A DNA stretch of 64,000 nucleotides from Bacillota bacterium. Lineage in GTDB: Bacteria > Bacillota > SHA-98 > UBA4971. The position numbers and the translations under genes were made by a program. Positions 1-8,513 of the stretch are shown in pieces. The notes beneath the pieces were generated by a model. The model did not search any database, had not been told where the DNA came from, and saw nothing but the letters and a program-made list of their open reading frames with translations. Position 1 is the stretch's first letter. Each line of letters begins with the position of its first letter. The stretch lies in assembly GCA_012842395.1 (NCBI GenBank), contig DUSX01000034.1, positions 62,001-126,000 on the forward strand. The letters are read 5' to 3'.

Positions 1-648
1 CGACTTCCAGTCGCCCTTCTCACCTTCTTGGATCGTTCCGAGGCGCAGGAGAGTCGGCTCTCCCAAGATAGCGCTGGTCTGGGCCTGAAGGATGAGGAAT
101 TTCATGTTGTCGATCCACACGGTGTCGGGCTCCGCCCCCGGGGACTTCCGATCCTGCACGCTGAGGACGTACGCCACCCTGTCGCGTATGTTCGCCCTTT
201 CGGACACTCGCACGTCGTACGCATCAGCGATGCTATCCCTCGTGAACCTCAGCATGTAGCTGAGGGTCTCCAGGCCAGCCACGGACATCGAGTCGTATGC
301 CTTCCAATGCCCATCTTTCGGCACCACGACGCCTGCGCCTTTCGCAAGGATCACGCGCGTCCCCTCGTTGGAGGACGGCGCAAGATACGTGATGTGATAC
401 TTGTCCGGCCTCTTGAACACGACCTGCATGGTGACGGTTTCCTCAACGCCGCCCCGGTTGTACACAGACTCCAGAACGCACGTGAGGTCTCGCACCCTAG
501 CGTTCGCGCTCTGAATCTGCTTGAGCACATCCTGGGTGTTGATGGACTCGTCTGCAGCGTGCCCCGCGCCCGAGATCGCGAGGACGAAGAGAGCGAGCAC
601 ACCAACCGTCCTTGCCAACCGCCTACAACAAACAAGCGCATCCGACAC
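1..648 (-). CDS. LolA-like outer-membrane-lipoprotein-sorting family protein (3' end off the window)
   Basis: The minus-strand frame is open from about 648 to the window edge. It begins with a basic then hydrophobic stretch ending in GAGHA-ADES, which reads as a signal peptide. The mature part has the pattern of the LolA/LolB-like fold: an amphipathic start (TQDVLKQIQSANARVRDLT), then beta-strand-rich text such as VTMQVVFKRPDKYHITYLAP and later DTVWIDNMKFLILQAQ. In Firmicutes such proteins are exported envelope proteins (the GerS family in spore formers is one case). The GTG at 648 is chosen because an in-frame stop lies just upstream; GTG at 600 is the alternative. The C-terminus is missing, so the subfamily and lipid-carrier role are open. 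Confidence 0.7.
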   Translation of the reverse strand, partial: MSDALVCCRRLARTVGVLALFVLAISGAGHAADESINTQDVLKQIQSANARVRDLTCVLESVYNRGGVEETVTMQVVFKRPDKYHITYLAPSSNEGTRVILAKGAGVVVPKDGHWKAYDSMSVAGLETLSYMLRFTRDSIADAYDVRVSERANIRDRVAYVLSVQDRKSPGAEPDTVWIDNMKFLILQAQTSAILGEPTLLRLGTIQEGEKGDWKS

Positions 649-822
649 AGCTTCCCATCCCCCAACTCCGTCGACTTGTGACTTGTTCCCGTGCGGACCC
701 TGCTTCGGTTTTCACCACGGCACCACTTCGCCAGGCTGCACGCCCGTCCTCTAGAAACGAGCGAGCGTGCCACCTTGTTCCGTCCGGACGTCCGCGCCAG
801 GACGACGGGCCCGGAGCTGGCC

Positions 823-1647
823 TTAGCCTTCAGCGGGACGCCCGAAATCCAGCTTCATCATGCCTTGGAGCATCCGCGCATTCTCAGCGGCCTGCCCGGC
901 ATGGCAATTGTTGAAAAGCACGTAGGTCTTCGCGGCCCGCGCGTCCAAGGCTTTGATCCTCGGCACCCATTCCGCCAGTTCAGCCTCGGTGTACAAGTAA
1001 TTGTAACGCTCCCACCCCTGCGTGTGGTTCCACCATTTTTCGGCGTTCCTTCCATGGAATCTCACATAAGCGATATCCGCGGTCACCTCGGCGACCGGGG
1101 GCACCAGTCCCCGCAGCCTCGGTTCGTCCACACAACAGAACCCGAGCCCTTCAGCGCGAAGGAGTTCGAAGGTCTCGGGTCTCACCCACTCGCTGTTGCG
1201 AAACTCCACGACTACGGCTATGTCTTTCAGGCGCTCCCTGAAGCGTCTGACATAGTCAGCGTTTTCCGGAGTCCTTTTGAAACCCCACGGGAATTGCGCC
1301 AAAACACACCCGAGGTTGCCACGGGTCGTCATGGGCTTGATTGCCTCCATGAACGCCCGGAAGACGTCGCTCTTGTCTTCCCCGGCCGCAGGCTCCTTGA
1401 ACTCGTGAGTCATCCCCTTGTGAGCTTTCACACAGAACTCAAATCCCTCGGGGACCTTGCGCGCGAGCCCTTCCATGGTCCGGACCGACGGCATCTGGTA
1501 ATACGTGAAATCCAACTCGACGCAGGGGAAAAGCCCCGCATAGAATTTGAGCATTTCGCCGTCCTTGATATCATCCGGGTAGAAGACACCTTTCCAGTCC
1601 TTGTAGCTGAACCCGGCCGTGCCGATGAGCACCATAAGCCGACTCAC
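823..1647 (-). CDS. DUF72 family protein (YecE-like)
   Basis: A 274-residue protein starting with the family signature IGTAGFSYKDWKGVFYP and continuing with Tyr/Trp-rich segments (ELDFTYYQMPS, VVVEFRNSEWV, YVRFHGRNAEKWW, YVLFNNCHAGQAAENA) that mark the DUF72 TIM-barrel-like family. Length is normal. The biochemical role of the family is not settled. The GTG start overlaps the TGA of dinB by four bases (GTGA), so it is probably translated from the same mRNA as dinB and the M28 peptidase gene. A second start (ATG at 1635) is possible. Confidence 0.88.
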   Translation of the reverse strand: MSRLMVLIGTAGFSYKDWKGVFYPDDIKDGEMLKFYAGLFPCVELDFTYYQMPSVRTMEGLARKVPEGFEFCVKAHKGMTHEFKEPAAGEDKSDVFRAFMEAIKPMTTRGNLGCVLAQFPWGFKRTPENADYVRRFRERLKDIAVVVEFRNSEWVRPETFELLRAEGLGFCCVDEPRLRGLVPPVAEVTADIAYVRFHGRNAEKWWNHTQGWERYNYLYTEAELAEWVPRIKALDARAAKTYVLFNNCHAGQAAENARMLQGMMKLDFGRPAEG

Positions 1648-2933
1648 CCTCCCTGTTTTGACCCGTCAGCGTCGACTTGCCCCGACCGCCTCCTGGACGT
1701 GGGGTTCCCGCGCACACGCGCAGGCCTCGTGACGTCAATGAGGCTCGCCCTGGTGATGGCATGCTCGCCGAACCTATCCCTCACCCTGTCCAGGGCGCAA
1801 ACGAGGCTTCTCCGTCGCTCCCCTCTCGACGGAGGCTCGAAGAGCGCGAGCTGACACGTATAATCGCTCGCCGCTGCAAGCCCCGACGCCGACACGCCTA
1901 TGAGGCGGACTTTCCTTGATCGTGCCCAGTTGTCGCGGAGAAGCTCGACGGCTGCCATGTAGATGTCCTGGTCATAGCAGGTGAATCCGCTCAACGTGCG
2001 CGACCTCGTGATGGTGGTGAAGTCCGAATACCTCAGCTTGAGAGTGACGGTCCTCGCCACAAGCTCATGCTTGCGCAGCCTCCTCGCGACCTGGTCTGCT
2101 AGGGAGAGAAGGTGTCTCACTAGTGCCTCCTCGTCAGCGCAGTCCTCGACAAGAGTCACCTCTCGACCAAGGGACTTCGGCCTTTCGTTGATACCGGGGT
2201 CCACGGGGCTGTCGTCGATTCCGTTCGCCACGTCATGGAGGACGCGCCCCATGACGCCGAACCTCGCGACAAGCACGTCCACGGGCGACTGCGCAAGGGC
2301 GCCTGCCGTGGTGATCCCCATGGACTCCAAAGCCGCCGCGGTCCTCTCGCCCACCCCGTACAGCCTGCCGACAGGCAGGGGCCAGATGACCCTCGGCACG
2401 TCCGCGGCCGTGATGACCGTGAGCCCATCCGGTTTACGCATGTCCGAGGCCATCTTCGCAAGGAACTTGTTGGGCGCCACGCCCACGGAGCACGTGAGCC
2501 CGAACTCCTGCCGGACCTCCTGCTTGATCTTGCGCGCTATGACGCGCGCGTCGCCGTGCAGCCGTTCGCACCCTCTCACGTCGAGAAATGCCTCGTCGAT
2601 GGAAAACGGCTCAACAACCGGGGTGTACCGCCGATACACCTCGAGCAGGCGCCGCGAGACGGCCGCGTAGTCTTGCAGACGGCTTGACAGGAACACCCCG
2701 TGAGGACAGAGTCGCTTTGCTTCCGCGACAGGCATGGCCGACCGCACACCGAACGAACGGGCCTCGTACGACGCCGTGGACACCACCCCTCTGCCGTCAG
2801 GGTCCCCGCACACGATGACGGGCTTCCCGCGAAGCTCGGGGTGGGCTTGCTGCTCAACCGCGGCGAAGAACGCGTCCATGTCTATGTGGATGACCCTCAG
2901 ATCACTTCCTGCGTACGAGCCCTGCTCTCTCAA
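1644..2933 (-). CDS. dinB: DNA polymerase IV (Y-family translesion polymerase)
   Basis: Error-prone translesion DNA polymerase. The N-terminal catalytic motif HIDMDAFFAAVEQ and the second acidic motif SIDEAFLDV supply the three metal-binding acids. The finger/palm text (IVCGDPDGRGVVSTASYEAR) and helix-hairpin-helix region (LPVGRLYGVGERTAAALESMGI) follow, then the little-finger domain. A clamp-binding motif (QLALF) is visible near the C-terminus. At about 429 residues the length is usual. The longest frame starts at TTG 2933, 32 bases inside the M28 gene; a start nearer the conserved RVIHIDMD (around 2900) is equally possible. It lies in an apparent three-gene operon with the M28 peptidase and DUF72 genes. 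Confidence 0.95.
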   Translation of the reverse strand: MREQGSYAGSDLRVIHIDMDAFFAAVEQQAHPELRGKPVIVCGDPDGRGVVSTASYEARSFGVRSAMPVAEAKRLCPHGVFLSSRLQDYAAVSRRLLEVYRRYTPVVEPFSIDEAFLDVRGCERLHGDARVIARKIKQEVRQEFGLTCSVGVAPNKFLAKMASDMRKPDGLTVITAADVPRVIWPLPVGRLYGVGERTAAALESMGITTAGALAQSPVDVLVARFGVMGRVLHDVANGIDDSPVDPGINERPKSLGREVTLVEDCADEEALVRHLLSLADQVARRLRKHELVARTVTLKLRYSDFTTITRSRTLSGFTCYDQDIYMAAVELLRDNWARSRKVRLIGVSASGLAAASDYTCQLALFEPPSRGERRRSLVCALDRVRDRFGEHAITRASLIDVTRPARVRGNPTSRRRSGQVDADGSKQGG

Positions 2934-5052
2934 GGTCGTCCACGAATCCCTTCAGGTCGTCGAGGGTGAACCCCGCGAACTCCGCGGACACCAAGGCCGC
3001 GATCCTCCCCAGAGTTCGCTTGCCGTCCATGTAGTTCACGGCCTCGATGAGCTTGAGCTGGAAATCCGGGTCCTCCCTCTGCCTTTCTTCATACTGCTTG
3101 CGACGCTTCTCACCAACCCTGTCGTACAGGTACGCCGGGTCCAGCGGGCCTTTGAAGAGTCGCACGTACACAGCCCCGCTCGCTGCCTCATCGTCATCCG
3201 TGCGAGCTAGCTGCTCGCGGCGACCGCTCTGCCAGCCTGTGAGCTTGCCTTCCTCGGAAGCTTCGCGGAAAGCTCCGGCGAAGAGCTCGACCTTTGCGCG
3301 AGCCGCCCTCGCCGTCGCGCGAATGCCGCTCTTCAGAGTCCGCGCCATCTCGCGCACGCGCGAGGCGTCCCCGGCCGGCACCAGCTTCACCACGCCGTCA
3401 ACTGCCGCGAGCTCTCTGTCGACCATGACCTCAAGACGCTGCTCGAGAGCCTTCGCGATATCAACCCGCCTCGCCGGCTCGCGGCACATCGCAGCAGCCT
3501 CGCATGATGCCCTGGCGGCGCTGGCGATCCTGTCCCTCGCACCCGCATCAACCAGGTTCAGGGCGAATTGTGCGGCCGCGGCGTCGGCCGCCGCAAACGT
3601 CAGCGCGATCGACGATGCCACGAGTCCGATGCGCAGAAGCTCCTCAGGGTCGAGTCGCTCGACCGTATCCATATTCGAGTGGTAATACCGGTCCGGCCAA
3701 TGCCCCAGATACACGCACGGCACCTTGAACGACGAGTCAACGAGGATGTAATGGTCTGACCCAGCCGTGAACCCAGTCACGTTGTAGTGCCAGTCGCGAG
3801 TCACCTGGCTCCCCTCATACATCTTGCCGCGCAAGGCCACCATCTCCATGTAGAACGCCGCCACGTCGTTCACGGCCGACGGGAGGCTCCAGGGCGTCGG
3901 CACGAGGTTGGCGCAGGACATGGTATCGCGGGACTCGCCCACCATGTCGAGGTTCACACCCGCCTTGACCTTCCTCGCCCAGCCCGGATGGCGGTCCAGA
4001 TACGCCATCGTTCCGAACATCTCTGGGACGAACATGAACCTCACGCCGAGACGAGGCCGAGCCAGTCTCCCTTCTGCGATCCCTTGAGACAGCGCCCTTG
4101 CTATCTCCATGGCCAGCCCGCAGCCGCTGGCGTTGTCGTTCGCGCCCGGCTTGGGGTGGCAGAGGTGGGCGATGATGAGGACCTCACCGTCGTCAGTGCC
4201 TTCGCCGGCCTCACCTGGGATAAGCCCGGTTACGACATGCATCTCGCCGGGGAAGAGCCGCGCCTCGACGCTTGCCTTGACCCGCACAGGCCCGCTTTTC
4301 AAGAGCGACCTCAGCTCCTCGGCCTGTCGATGCGACAGCGAAAACCCCAATGCCATCCTGCCGATGTCCTCGTGCGTCACTGGAAAGCTTGCATAGTTCA
4401 CAGCGTCAGGAAGGTCATACCGCGTCCTGCCGATGGACGAGTCTTCGTGCACCATGTGGTCGCTGAGCACGCCCACGGCACCCCGGCGCCTGACAGCGTT
4501 CAGGAACGCCGACCGAGCGGCCCCAGAGGTAAGGACGAGTTTCCTCGCGACGCTGCGGGTTACATACACGTCCTCGGACTCCCCGTCGCCGATATCTACG
4601 ACGTCAAGCACAACTCCCTCTGGGGGCGTGGAAGTGCTGCCGAATATCAGGCACATTGGCTCCGTTTCAAAATCACAGATGGGGCGTTCCTCGGGATACA
4701 CGAGGGAGAGCGTGGCGCGGACAGGTTCCCACGCCGGGGGTGGCGTCCAGGTTCCGTATGTCTTCTTCCCATCGATGGGGTACCTTTCGATGGTGACACG
4801 GTCGATCCCCCAGCTCATAAGCTTCTCCCGGATGTACTGGGCAGCCCGCAAGTAGTCAGACGAGCCCTTTGCCCTGTGAAACCTCGCGATCTCAGATGCA
4901 TAGACAAGCGCGCGCTTTCCTGACAGCTCGCGCCTCAATGATCGAACGAGCTCAGAACCAACCATGGCACGTTTGCTGCCCGTCTCATGACCTGGGGAGA
5001 CCAGCTCAGCACTCCGCGCTAGCGCCGCGCGGAGCCGCCCATCGACGGGCAT
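2902..5052 (-). CDS. M28-family metallopeptidase / DUF4910-like aminopeptidase
   Basis: A 716-residue protein. The central block has the co-catalytic zinc site of M28 aminopeptidases: HLCHPKPGANDNASGCG (His and Asp ligands), FVPEMFGT (acidic residue), GVNLDMVGES and GSDHYILVD. An inserted PA-like region (about residues 140-230) precedes it, and a C-terminal region of about 200 residues is predicted helical (KRRKQYEERQREDPDFQLKLIEAVNYMDG). No signal peptide is obvious, so it is probably cytoplasmic, hydrolysing N-terminal residues from peptides. ATG 5052 is the longest start, but its purine-rich stretch sits too close; ATG 4965 (MVGSELVRS) is plausible. Peptide breakdown fits an amino-acid-fermenting host. 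Confidence 0.82.
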   Translation of the reverse strand: MPVDGRLRAALARSAELVSPGHETGSKRAMVGSELVRSLRRELSGKRALVYASEIARFHRAKGSSDYLRAAQYIREKLMSWGIDRVTIERYPIDGKKTYGTWTPPPAWEPVRATLSLVYPEERPICDFETEPMCLIFGSTSTPPEGVVLDVVDIGDGESEDVYVTRSVARKLVLTSGAARSAFLNAVRRRGAVGVLSDHMVHEDSSIGRTRYDLPDAVNYASFPVTHEDIGRMALGFSLSHRQAEELRSLLKSGPVRVKASVEARLFPGEMHVVTGLIPGEAGEGTDDGEVLIIAHLCHPKPGANDNASGCGLAMEIARALSQGIAEGRLARPRLGVRFMFVPEMFGTMAYLDRHPGWARKVKAGVNLDMVGESRDTMSCANLVPTPWSLPSAVNDVAAFYMEMVALRGKMYEGSQVTRDWHYNVTGFTAGSDHYILVDSSFKVPCVYLGHWPDRYYHSNMDTVERLDPEELLRIGLVASSIALTFAAADAAAAQFALNLVDAGARDRIASAARASCEAAAMCREPARRVDIAKALEQRLEVMVDRELAAVDGVVKLVPAGDASRVREMARTLKSGIRATARAARAKVELFAGAFREASEEGKLTGWQSGRREQLARTDDDEAASGAVYVRLFKGPLDPAYLYDRVGEKRRKQYEERQREDPDFQLKLIEAVNYMDGKRTLGRIAALVSAEFAGFTLDDLKGFVDDLERAGLVRRK

Positions 5053-5160
5053 CCCCCTTTCATTGGGACTTTACAATGAGCGCGCGGAACGACCTGACGC
5101 GCCCGGATCGACCATCCCGAAAAGCCAGGTATCAAAGGCCGGAAGCGCCCCGGGCGCCAT

Positions 5161-5748
5161 TCACTGCGTAGCCTTGAGGAGCGTTACGAAATCGCCCTGT
5201 TTCAAGCCTGCCGCGTTTGCTTCGTCGGTATCAATGTGCATGTCGAGGGCGAAGTCCCCTCTCACGCGCACGACGACTTCATCGAAAACGAGCGCCCTCG
5301 GGCCTTCCGTGCGGACCGCCACGATCTCGCCGTCGCTCACGCCATACTCCTTCGCAAGGTCCGGCGTGAAGTGAATGTGCCGCTTAGCGACTATGACGCC
5401 CTCGTCCACCTTGACCGGGCCGTTGGGGCCGACTATCACGATGCCGGGGGTGCCCGCAAGATCTCCCGACTCCCTCACAGGGGCATCTATGCCCAGGGCG
5501 TAACAGTCGGTGCGAGAGATCTCGACCTGGGTCGCCTTCCGCACGGGACCGAGAATGCGGACTTTCTGGATGACTCCCTTCGGCCCGACAAGCGTCACGG
5601 TCTCGTTTGCCGCGAACTGCCCGGGCTGGGAGAGTTCCTTAAAACACGTGAGACTATACCCGGATCCGAAAAGGGCCTCAAGGTCCTTCTGGCTGACATG
5701 CACGTGTCTTCCTGAAACGCCAACTGGGATCTTTCTAGCTTCGCTCAT
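5161..5748 (-). CDS. pduL: Phosphate propanoyltransferase (PduL-type phosphotransacylase)
   Basis: PduL-type enzymes swap CoA and phosphate on short acyl groups (acyl-CoA to acyl-phosphate) and are not related to Pta. The 195 residues carry both halves of the double beta-barrel and the zinc-binding His-rich motifs GVSGRHVHVSQKDLE and VAKRHIHFTPDLAKE, plus DMHIDTDEANAAG near the end. There is no encapsulation-type N-terminal extension, so this looks like a free cytoplasmic enzyme. ATG 5748 has a clear GGAGGGG ribosome site. No microcompartment shell gene is near. A role in making acetyl- or butyryl-phosphate for ATP from fermentation products is likely but inferred. Confidence 0.93.
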   Translation of the reverse strand: MSEARKIPVGVSGRHVHVSQKDLEALFGSGYSLTCFKELSQPGQFAANETVTLVGPKGVIQKVRILGPVRKATQVEISRTDCYALGIDAPVRESGDLAGTPGIVIVGPNGPVKVDEGVIVAKRHIHFTPDLAKEYGVSDGEIVAVRTEGPRALVFDEVVVRVRGDFALDMHIDTDEANAAGLKQGDFVTLLKATQ

Positions 5749-5813
5749 AGCGCCAACCCCTCCAAGAATGTCGGATTACAGCCTGTTGCGCCCACGTGGG
5801 TGATTCTGAGTGC

Positions 5814-5970
5814 ATCGCCACAAGTTCACGCTACCTGGTCAAGACGCAAGCCCTGTCCGGGATTGCAGCCCTTGCCTTCCGGTGCGTTCGTGCCTTCGTT
5901 CGACCTCGCGAGCCTGTCCAGGCCGTATGCGTACTCGCCAATACGTTCTCCGAATACGCGTGATTTCCTC
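5814..5970. repeat. Degenerate intergenic repeat, copy A
   Basis: The 414-base gap between pduL and tRNA-Trp holds no convincing gene. It starts with cgccacaagttcacgctacc and goes on with cctgtccgggattgc and cgttcgacctcgcgag. These line up, with many mismatches, to the repeat at 58691-58888 (cgccagaagctcgcctacct, cctgcccggggttgc, cgttcgaatcc). The alignment is by eye; the boundaries are approximate. Confidence 0.45.
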
Positions 5971-6092
5971 CTGCTAAGAAGGGAGCGGCTCGCCGCGTTC
6001 CGCTGGCACGGCGAGCTGTACCACCACGCCAGCACGCCTGGTGCCGATGAATGTGCGCGGACAGATGAACCGGGCCGGGCCGGCCGGCATCG

Positions 6093-6121
6093 TTGACAAA
6101 GCCGCAAGCGTCTGATAGAAT
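6093..6121 (+). promoter_or_regulatory. Sigma-A promoter of tRNA-Trp
   Basis: A perfect -35 TTGACA (6093-6098), a 17-base spacer and TAGAAT (6116-6121) lie about 40 bases before the mature tRNA start. Confidence 0.85.
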
Positions 6122-6162
6122 CGACTTGGGCGAAAGCCTGAACTGAACACTGTGAGGCGCGC

Positions 6163-6238
6163 AGGGGAGTAGCTCAATGGGTAGAGCGGCGGTCTCCAAA
6201 ACCGTAGGTTGCGGGTTCAAGTCCTGTCTCCCCTGCCA
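6163..6238 (+). tRNA. tRNA-Trp (anticodon CCA)
   Basis: The cloverleaf is read directly. The acceptor arms are AGGGGAG and CTCCCCT with discriminator G and an encoded CCA. The D-arm is GCTC/GAGC, the anticodon loop is CTCCAAA with anticodon CCA, and the T-arm is GCGGG-TTCAAGT-CCTGT. From 6191 onward the gene coincides with the left attachment repeat of the integrated element, so its 3' half is restored by the element. Its original downstream sequence now lies beyond 14464. Confidence 0.96.
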
Positions 6239-6239
6239 G
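6191..6239 (+). other. attL of the integrated element (49-bp direct repeat)
   Basis: This 49-base segment, running from the anticodon arm of tRNA-Trp to one base past the CCA, recurs without mismatch at 14416-14464. The bases just outside differ on both sides (c versus t, t versus a). This is the expected trace of tyrosine-recombinase integration into a tRNA 3' end. Confidence 0.93.
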
Positions 6240-6269
6240 TATTCTCAAGGGTTTCAGGGTTCACGAGGA

Positions 6270-6308
6270 GACAGCAAAAAGCGGTTTGACAGCAAAATGA
6301 CAGCAAAA
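6270..6308. repeat. Putative integrase arm-type sites, left end
   Basis: Three direct copies of gacagcaaaa lie at 6270-6279, 6288-6297 and 6299-6308, just inside attL. The same decamer recurs just inside attR. The integrase has an AP2-like N-terminal arm-binding domain, so these are its likely sites. The role is inferred. Confidence 0.65.
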
Positions 6309-6314
6309 CGAGAA

Positions 6315-6340
6315 GGGGGCCCGGCAACCGCCGAGCCCCC
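6315..6340 (-). terminator. Likely terminator of the capsid transcription unit
   Basis: The stem gggggc/gccccc plus cggc/gccg has one bulge-like mismatch and an aacc loop. It sits 15 bases after the capsid stop on the minus strand and is followed by a moderately T-rich stretch. Confidence 0.6.
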
Positions 6341-6355
6341 CGATGCTCTCCCGCC

Positions 6356-7618
6356 TTAGACGCCCGGCACGATGCCGGTCACCTTCACGATATGGGTTGG
6401 CCGTCCCACCGCCACATCTGCCCGGAAGCGCGCGCGGATCAGCACTTGCCCGCGCGCCCAGGCGTCGCCAGCCTCGTAGCTCGCCTGAATGGTCACAGGC
6501 AGGCGCAGCCCCAGGAAGACATTCGAGAAGTCGCCCACCAGCGCCAGGGAAGCATTGGTGGCGGTCCCCACCGTCAGGTTCGTCGGCAGGGCGCTCGTCG
6601 TCAGCTTGCGGAGGTTCTGCCACGAGACAGGCGGCGTCAAGGGTTGGCCTGTTGTGTCGGTCAGCCGGTCAATGGCGCCCATGTCCCGAGGGTGCAGGAT
6701 GGCCGCAACCGCCTGCCCGTTGTTCTCAGCAATCTTCTGCACGGCCTCGGAGAACGGTGCGTAGGACGTGATGGCGCCGCCGTTCGCGCCGAGACTTACC
6801 TCCAGAACGCCCGGCGTGCTGGCAACGCCCAAGGGCTCTTCTCCAGCGCCACTGCCCAACAGAATCGCCTTGTCCAGCGCGAGCCCGGCGGCGGCGGCGA
6901 TGGCGTTTTCAACGGCCTGTCCCGCGAGGGTCGAATCTTCCAGGAGCTCCAGCGACATCCGCACGAGCACCATCCACGTCTTAGCCGTGAGTACCCGGGC
7001 ACCGAAGGCCGTGGTGCTGTCCTCGCCTATCGCCTCGTTCTCGGCCTTCCAGCCGCCGGTCGGGTCGGCCTCTAGCGAGGGAATAGTCAGCGTCTTTGAC
7101 TCCATCGGGACGGTCCTGACGCCCGCTTGAATCGCGACGGCGTTCGCCCGCGCCAGGTCAAGCACGAAAGCCGCGAGCTCGTCTGGGACGGTGAACCCGC
7201 CGGCAGAATCCGGCGTCGTCCCGAGGGCCGCCCGCACGTCGCGGGGGATGGTGCGCCAGTCACCTACAGCCATGGCGCGCACCAGTTGCCCGAAGGCATG
7301 CCGCTGTTCGTCCAGGCTCGCGCCAATCTCGGTCCGCCCAGTCGCCCGCACCCAAGCGGTCAGCTTATCCTGGGGAGCGAGCACCGCCACGCGAGCCCCG
7401 TCCCCGAAGTCAGCGCCCCCGGCGATACGGTAGCCAGTCAGGGGCTTCTGCTTCTCCTTGGCCACCTCGGCCTCAAGGTCGGCAATCTGCTTGCGAAGGT
7501 TCCGAACGTCGGCCATAATCGCCTCGGCCGTCTCCACGTCTCGAAGCTCCAGGGCCGCCTTGGCAGCCCGCTCGGCCTCGGCAAGTCTGGCGTGCAAGTC
7601 CCGCAGTTCTCTAGTCAT
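6356..7618 (-). CDS. HK97-fold phage major capsid protein
   Basis: A 420-residue protein. Residues 1-70 are a charged coiled coil (ELRDLHARLAEAERAAKAAL, VRNLRKQIADLEAEVAKEK) like the scaffold or delta segment of HK97 capsids. The core shows the typical capsid pattern: TTPDSAGGFTVPDELAAFVL, TLTIPSLEADPTGGWKAENE, MVLVRMSLELLEDS, ALDKAILLGSGAGEEPLGV, ILHPRDMGAIDRL and GDFSNVFLGLRLPVTI. In phages of this type a head protease removes the N-terminal segment; no protease gene is present here. The ATG overlaps the end of the upstream 55-residue gene, so the two are translationally coupled. It is the last gene before attL. It presumably forms the element's own shell or changes a helper's head; neither can be proved from sequence. 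Confidence 0.93.
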   Translation of the reverse strand: MTRELRDLHARLAEAERAAKAALELRDVETAEAIMADVRNLRKQIADLEAEVAKEKQKPLTGYRIAGGADFGDGARVAVLAPQDKLTAWVRATGRTEIGASLDEQRHAFGQLVRAMAVGDWRTIPRDVRAALGTTPDSAGGFTVPDELAAFVLDLARANAVAIQAGVRTVPMESKTLTIPSLEADPTGGWKAENEAIGEDSTTAFGARVLTAKTWMVLVRMSLELLEDSTLAGQAVENAIAAAAGLALDKAILLGSGAGEEPLGVASTPGVLEVSLGANGGAITSYAPFSEAVQKIAENNGQAVAAILHPRDMGAIDRLTDTTGQPLTPPVSWQNLRKLTTSALPTNLTVGTATNASLALVGDFSNVFLGLRLPVTIQASYEAGDAWARGQVLIRARFRADVAVGRPTHIVKVTGIVPGV

Positions 7619-7778
7619 CTTCGTATCCCTCCATGAATTCTTCGGCCAGGCGGCGCAGGCGCTTGAGTTTCAGGTATTCCTGCTCCTCCTCGGGAGTAAT
7701 GTTGCGCCGCTCCGCCTGAGCACGGTCAAGTATTGCTTCCTGCTCGGCGGCTATCGCCGCCGGTGTCCACTTCGGCAT
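7611..7778 (-). CDS. Small charged protein coupled to the capsid gene
   Basis: A 55-residue acidic/basic helical protein (TPAAIAAEQEAILDRAQAER, EEEQEYLKLKRLRRLAEEF). ATG 7778 is preceded by aggaggacagac, the best ribosome site in the cluster, so I prefer it over a longer frame opening at 7952. Its stop overlaps the capsid start by eight bases. The family is not recognised. A capsid-assembly accessory or small regulatory protein is possible but is only position-based inference. The stretch 7779-7954 upstream shows no other gene. Confidence 0.7.
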   Translation of the reverse strand: MPKWTPAAIAAEQEAILDRAQAERRNITPEEEQEYLKLKRLRRLAEEFMEGYEDD

Positions 7779-7954
7779 GTCTGTCCTCCTAGAACGACAA
7801 AAACCCGGCCTGCCCGCGTCTACCGCGAGCTGGTCCGGGCCTCCACCGGCCTTGGGACCTGAGAACGCCTCCACCGGCGCTCCCGGCCTGTTCGCTTTTT
7901 CAACATGGGCCGCTCCACCGCTAGCCCGTGAATATTCTACCATGCCTGCCATCG

Positions 7955-8143
7955 CTATTCAACCTCCACCCACTCGCCGCCGCGCGCGAGGCGCTTCTGC
8001 TTTCGCCGCTCCCGGCGCTCCTCGGCCTTCGCCTGCTTCACCAGCTCGTCAGCTTGCCTGCGTTCATCCTCTGTCATAGGACGCCCCGAGTCTAGGACGC
8101 CCTTCACGAAACGCCGCCACTGAGTCCACGCGCCCCCGGTCAT
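7955..8143 (-). CDS. Small basic hypothetical protein of the element
   Basis: A 62-residue protein, very rich in Arg, Lys and Glu in its second half (DELVKQAKAEERRERRKQKR), with a Trp-containing start (GGAWTQWRRFVKGVLDSG). Its ATG overlaps the stop of the upstream gene as ATGA, which supports it as a real coupled gene. A nucleic-acid-binding role would fit the composition, but no known family is recognised. Confidence 0.62.
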   Translation of the reverse strand: MTGGAWTQWRRFVKGVLDSGRPMTEDERRQADELVKQAKAEERRERRKQKRLARGGEWVEVE

Positions 8144-8388
8144 AGCCCGATGCCCTCCTCCGGCGGCAAGAATGCGTTCTCCGGGAGCCCGAGCCGCCGC
8201 GCACGCTCCTTGGCCTCCTCCCGGGCGGCCACGCGCCGCTCCATCTCATCCGCGAGCTCCCTGGCGAGACGGAACAGCACCTTGGCCGTGCTGGGTTCCT
8301 CCCGCGAGAGATAGCCCGGCGCGAGCAGGCGGACAATCTGATTACCTACTGCGTTGAGCTCATCGAAGCTCAGATCATCGAGTCGCAT
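8140..8388 (-). CDS. Small helical hypothetical protein of the element
   Basis: An 82-residue protein beginning MRLDDLSFDELNAVGNQIV, predicted almost wholly helical, with a charged middle (LARELADEMERRVAAREEAK). ATG 8388 has gaggaggg eight bases upstream and is preferred to an earlier ATG at 8418 that has no such site. It is coupled by ATGA to the next gene. The family is not recognised. Confidence 0.65.
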   Translation of the reverse strand: MRLDDLSFDELNAVGNQIVRLLAPGYLSREEPSTAKVLFRLARELADEMERRVAAREEAKERARRLGLPENAFLPPEEGIGL

Positions 8389-8430
8389 TTTAAGCCCTCC
8401 TCTTCTCGGTTTGTTCAAAAAGGGAAATTT

Positions 8431-8450
8431 GCGCGCGCGGGGGCGCGCGC
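8431..8450 (-). terminator. Possible terminator or hairpin before the small-gene block
   Basis: An 8-bp GC-only stem (gcgcgcgc on both arms, 4-base loop) is followed on the minus strand by aaatttccctttttg. It could end transcription from the replication genes or act as a leader hairpin for the genes downstream. Confidence 0.4.
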
Positions 8451-8513
8451 CCGGTCCAGGGAAACGGCCTAGAATATTTTTGAAATACCCCCTAGCGAAA
8501 ACCTACGACGTCA

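Noticed and set aside
7779-7952. N-terminal extension of the 55-aa capsid-coupled protein
   Set aside because: The frame is open to 7952, but the only strong ribosome site is just before ATG 7778 and the extension is Gly/Pro/Arg-rich.
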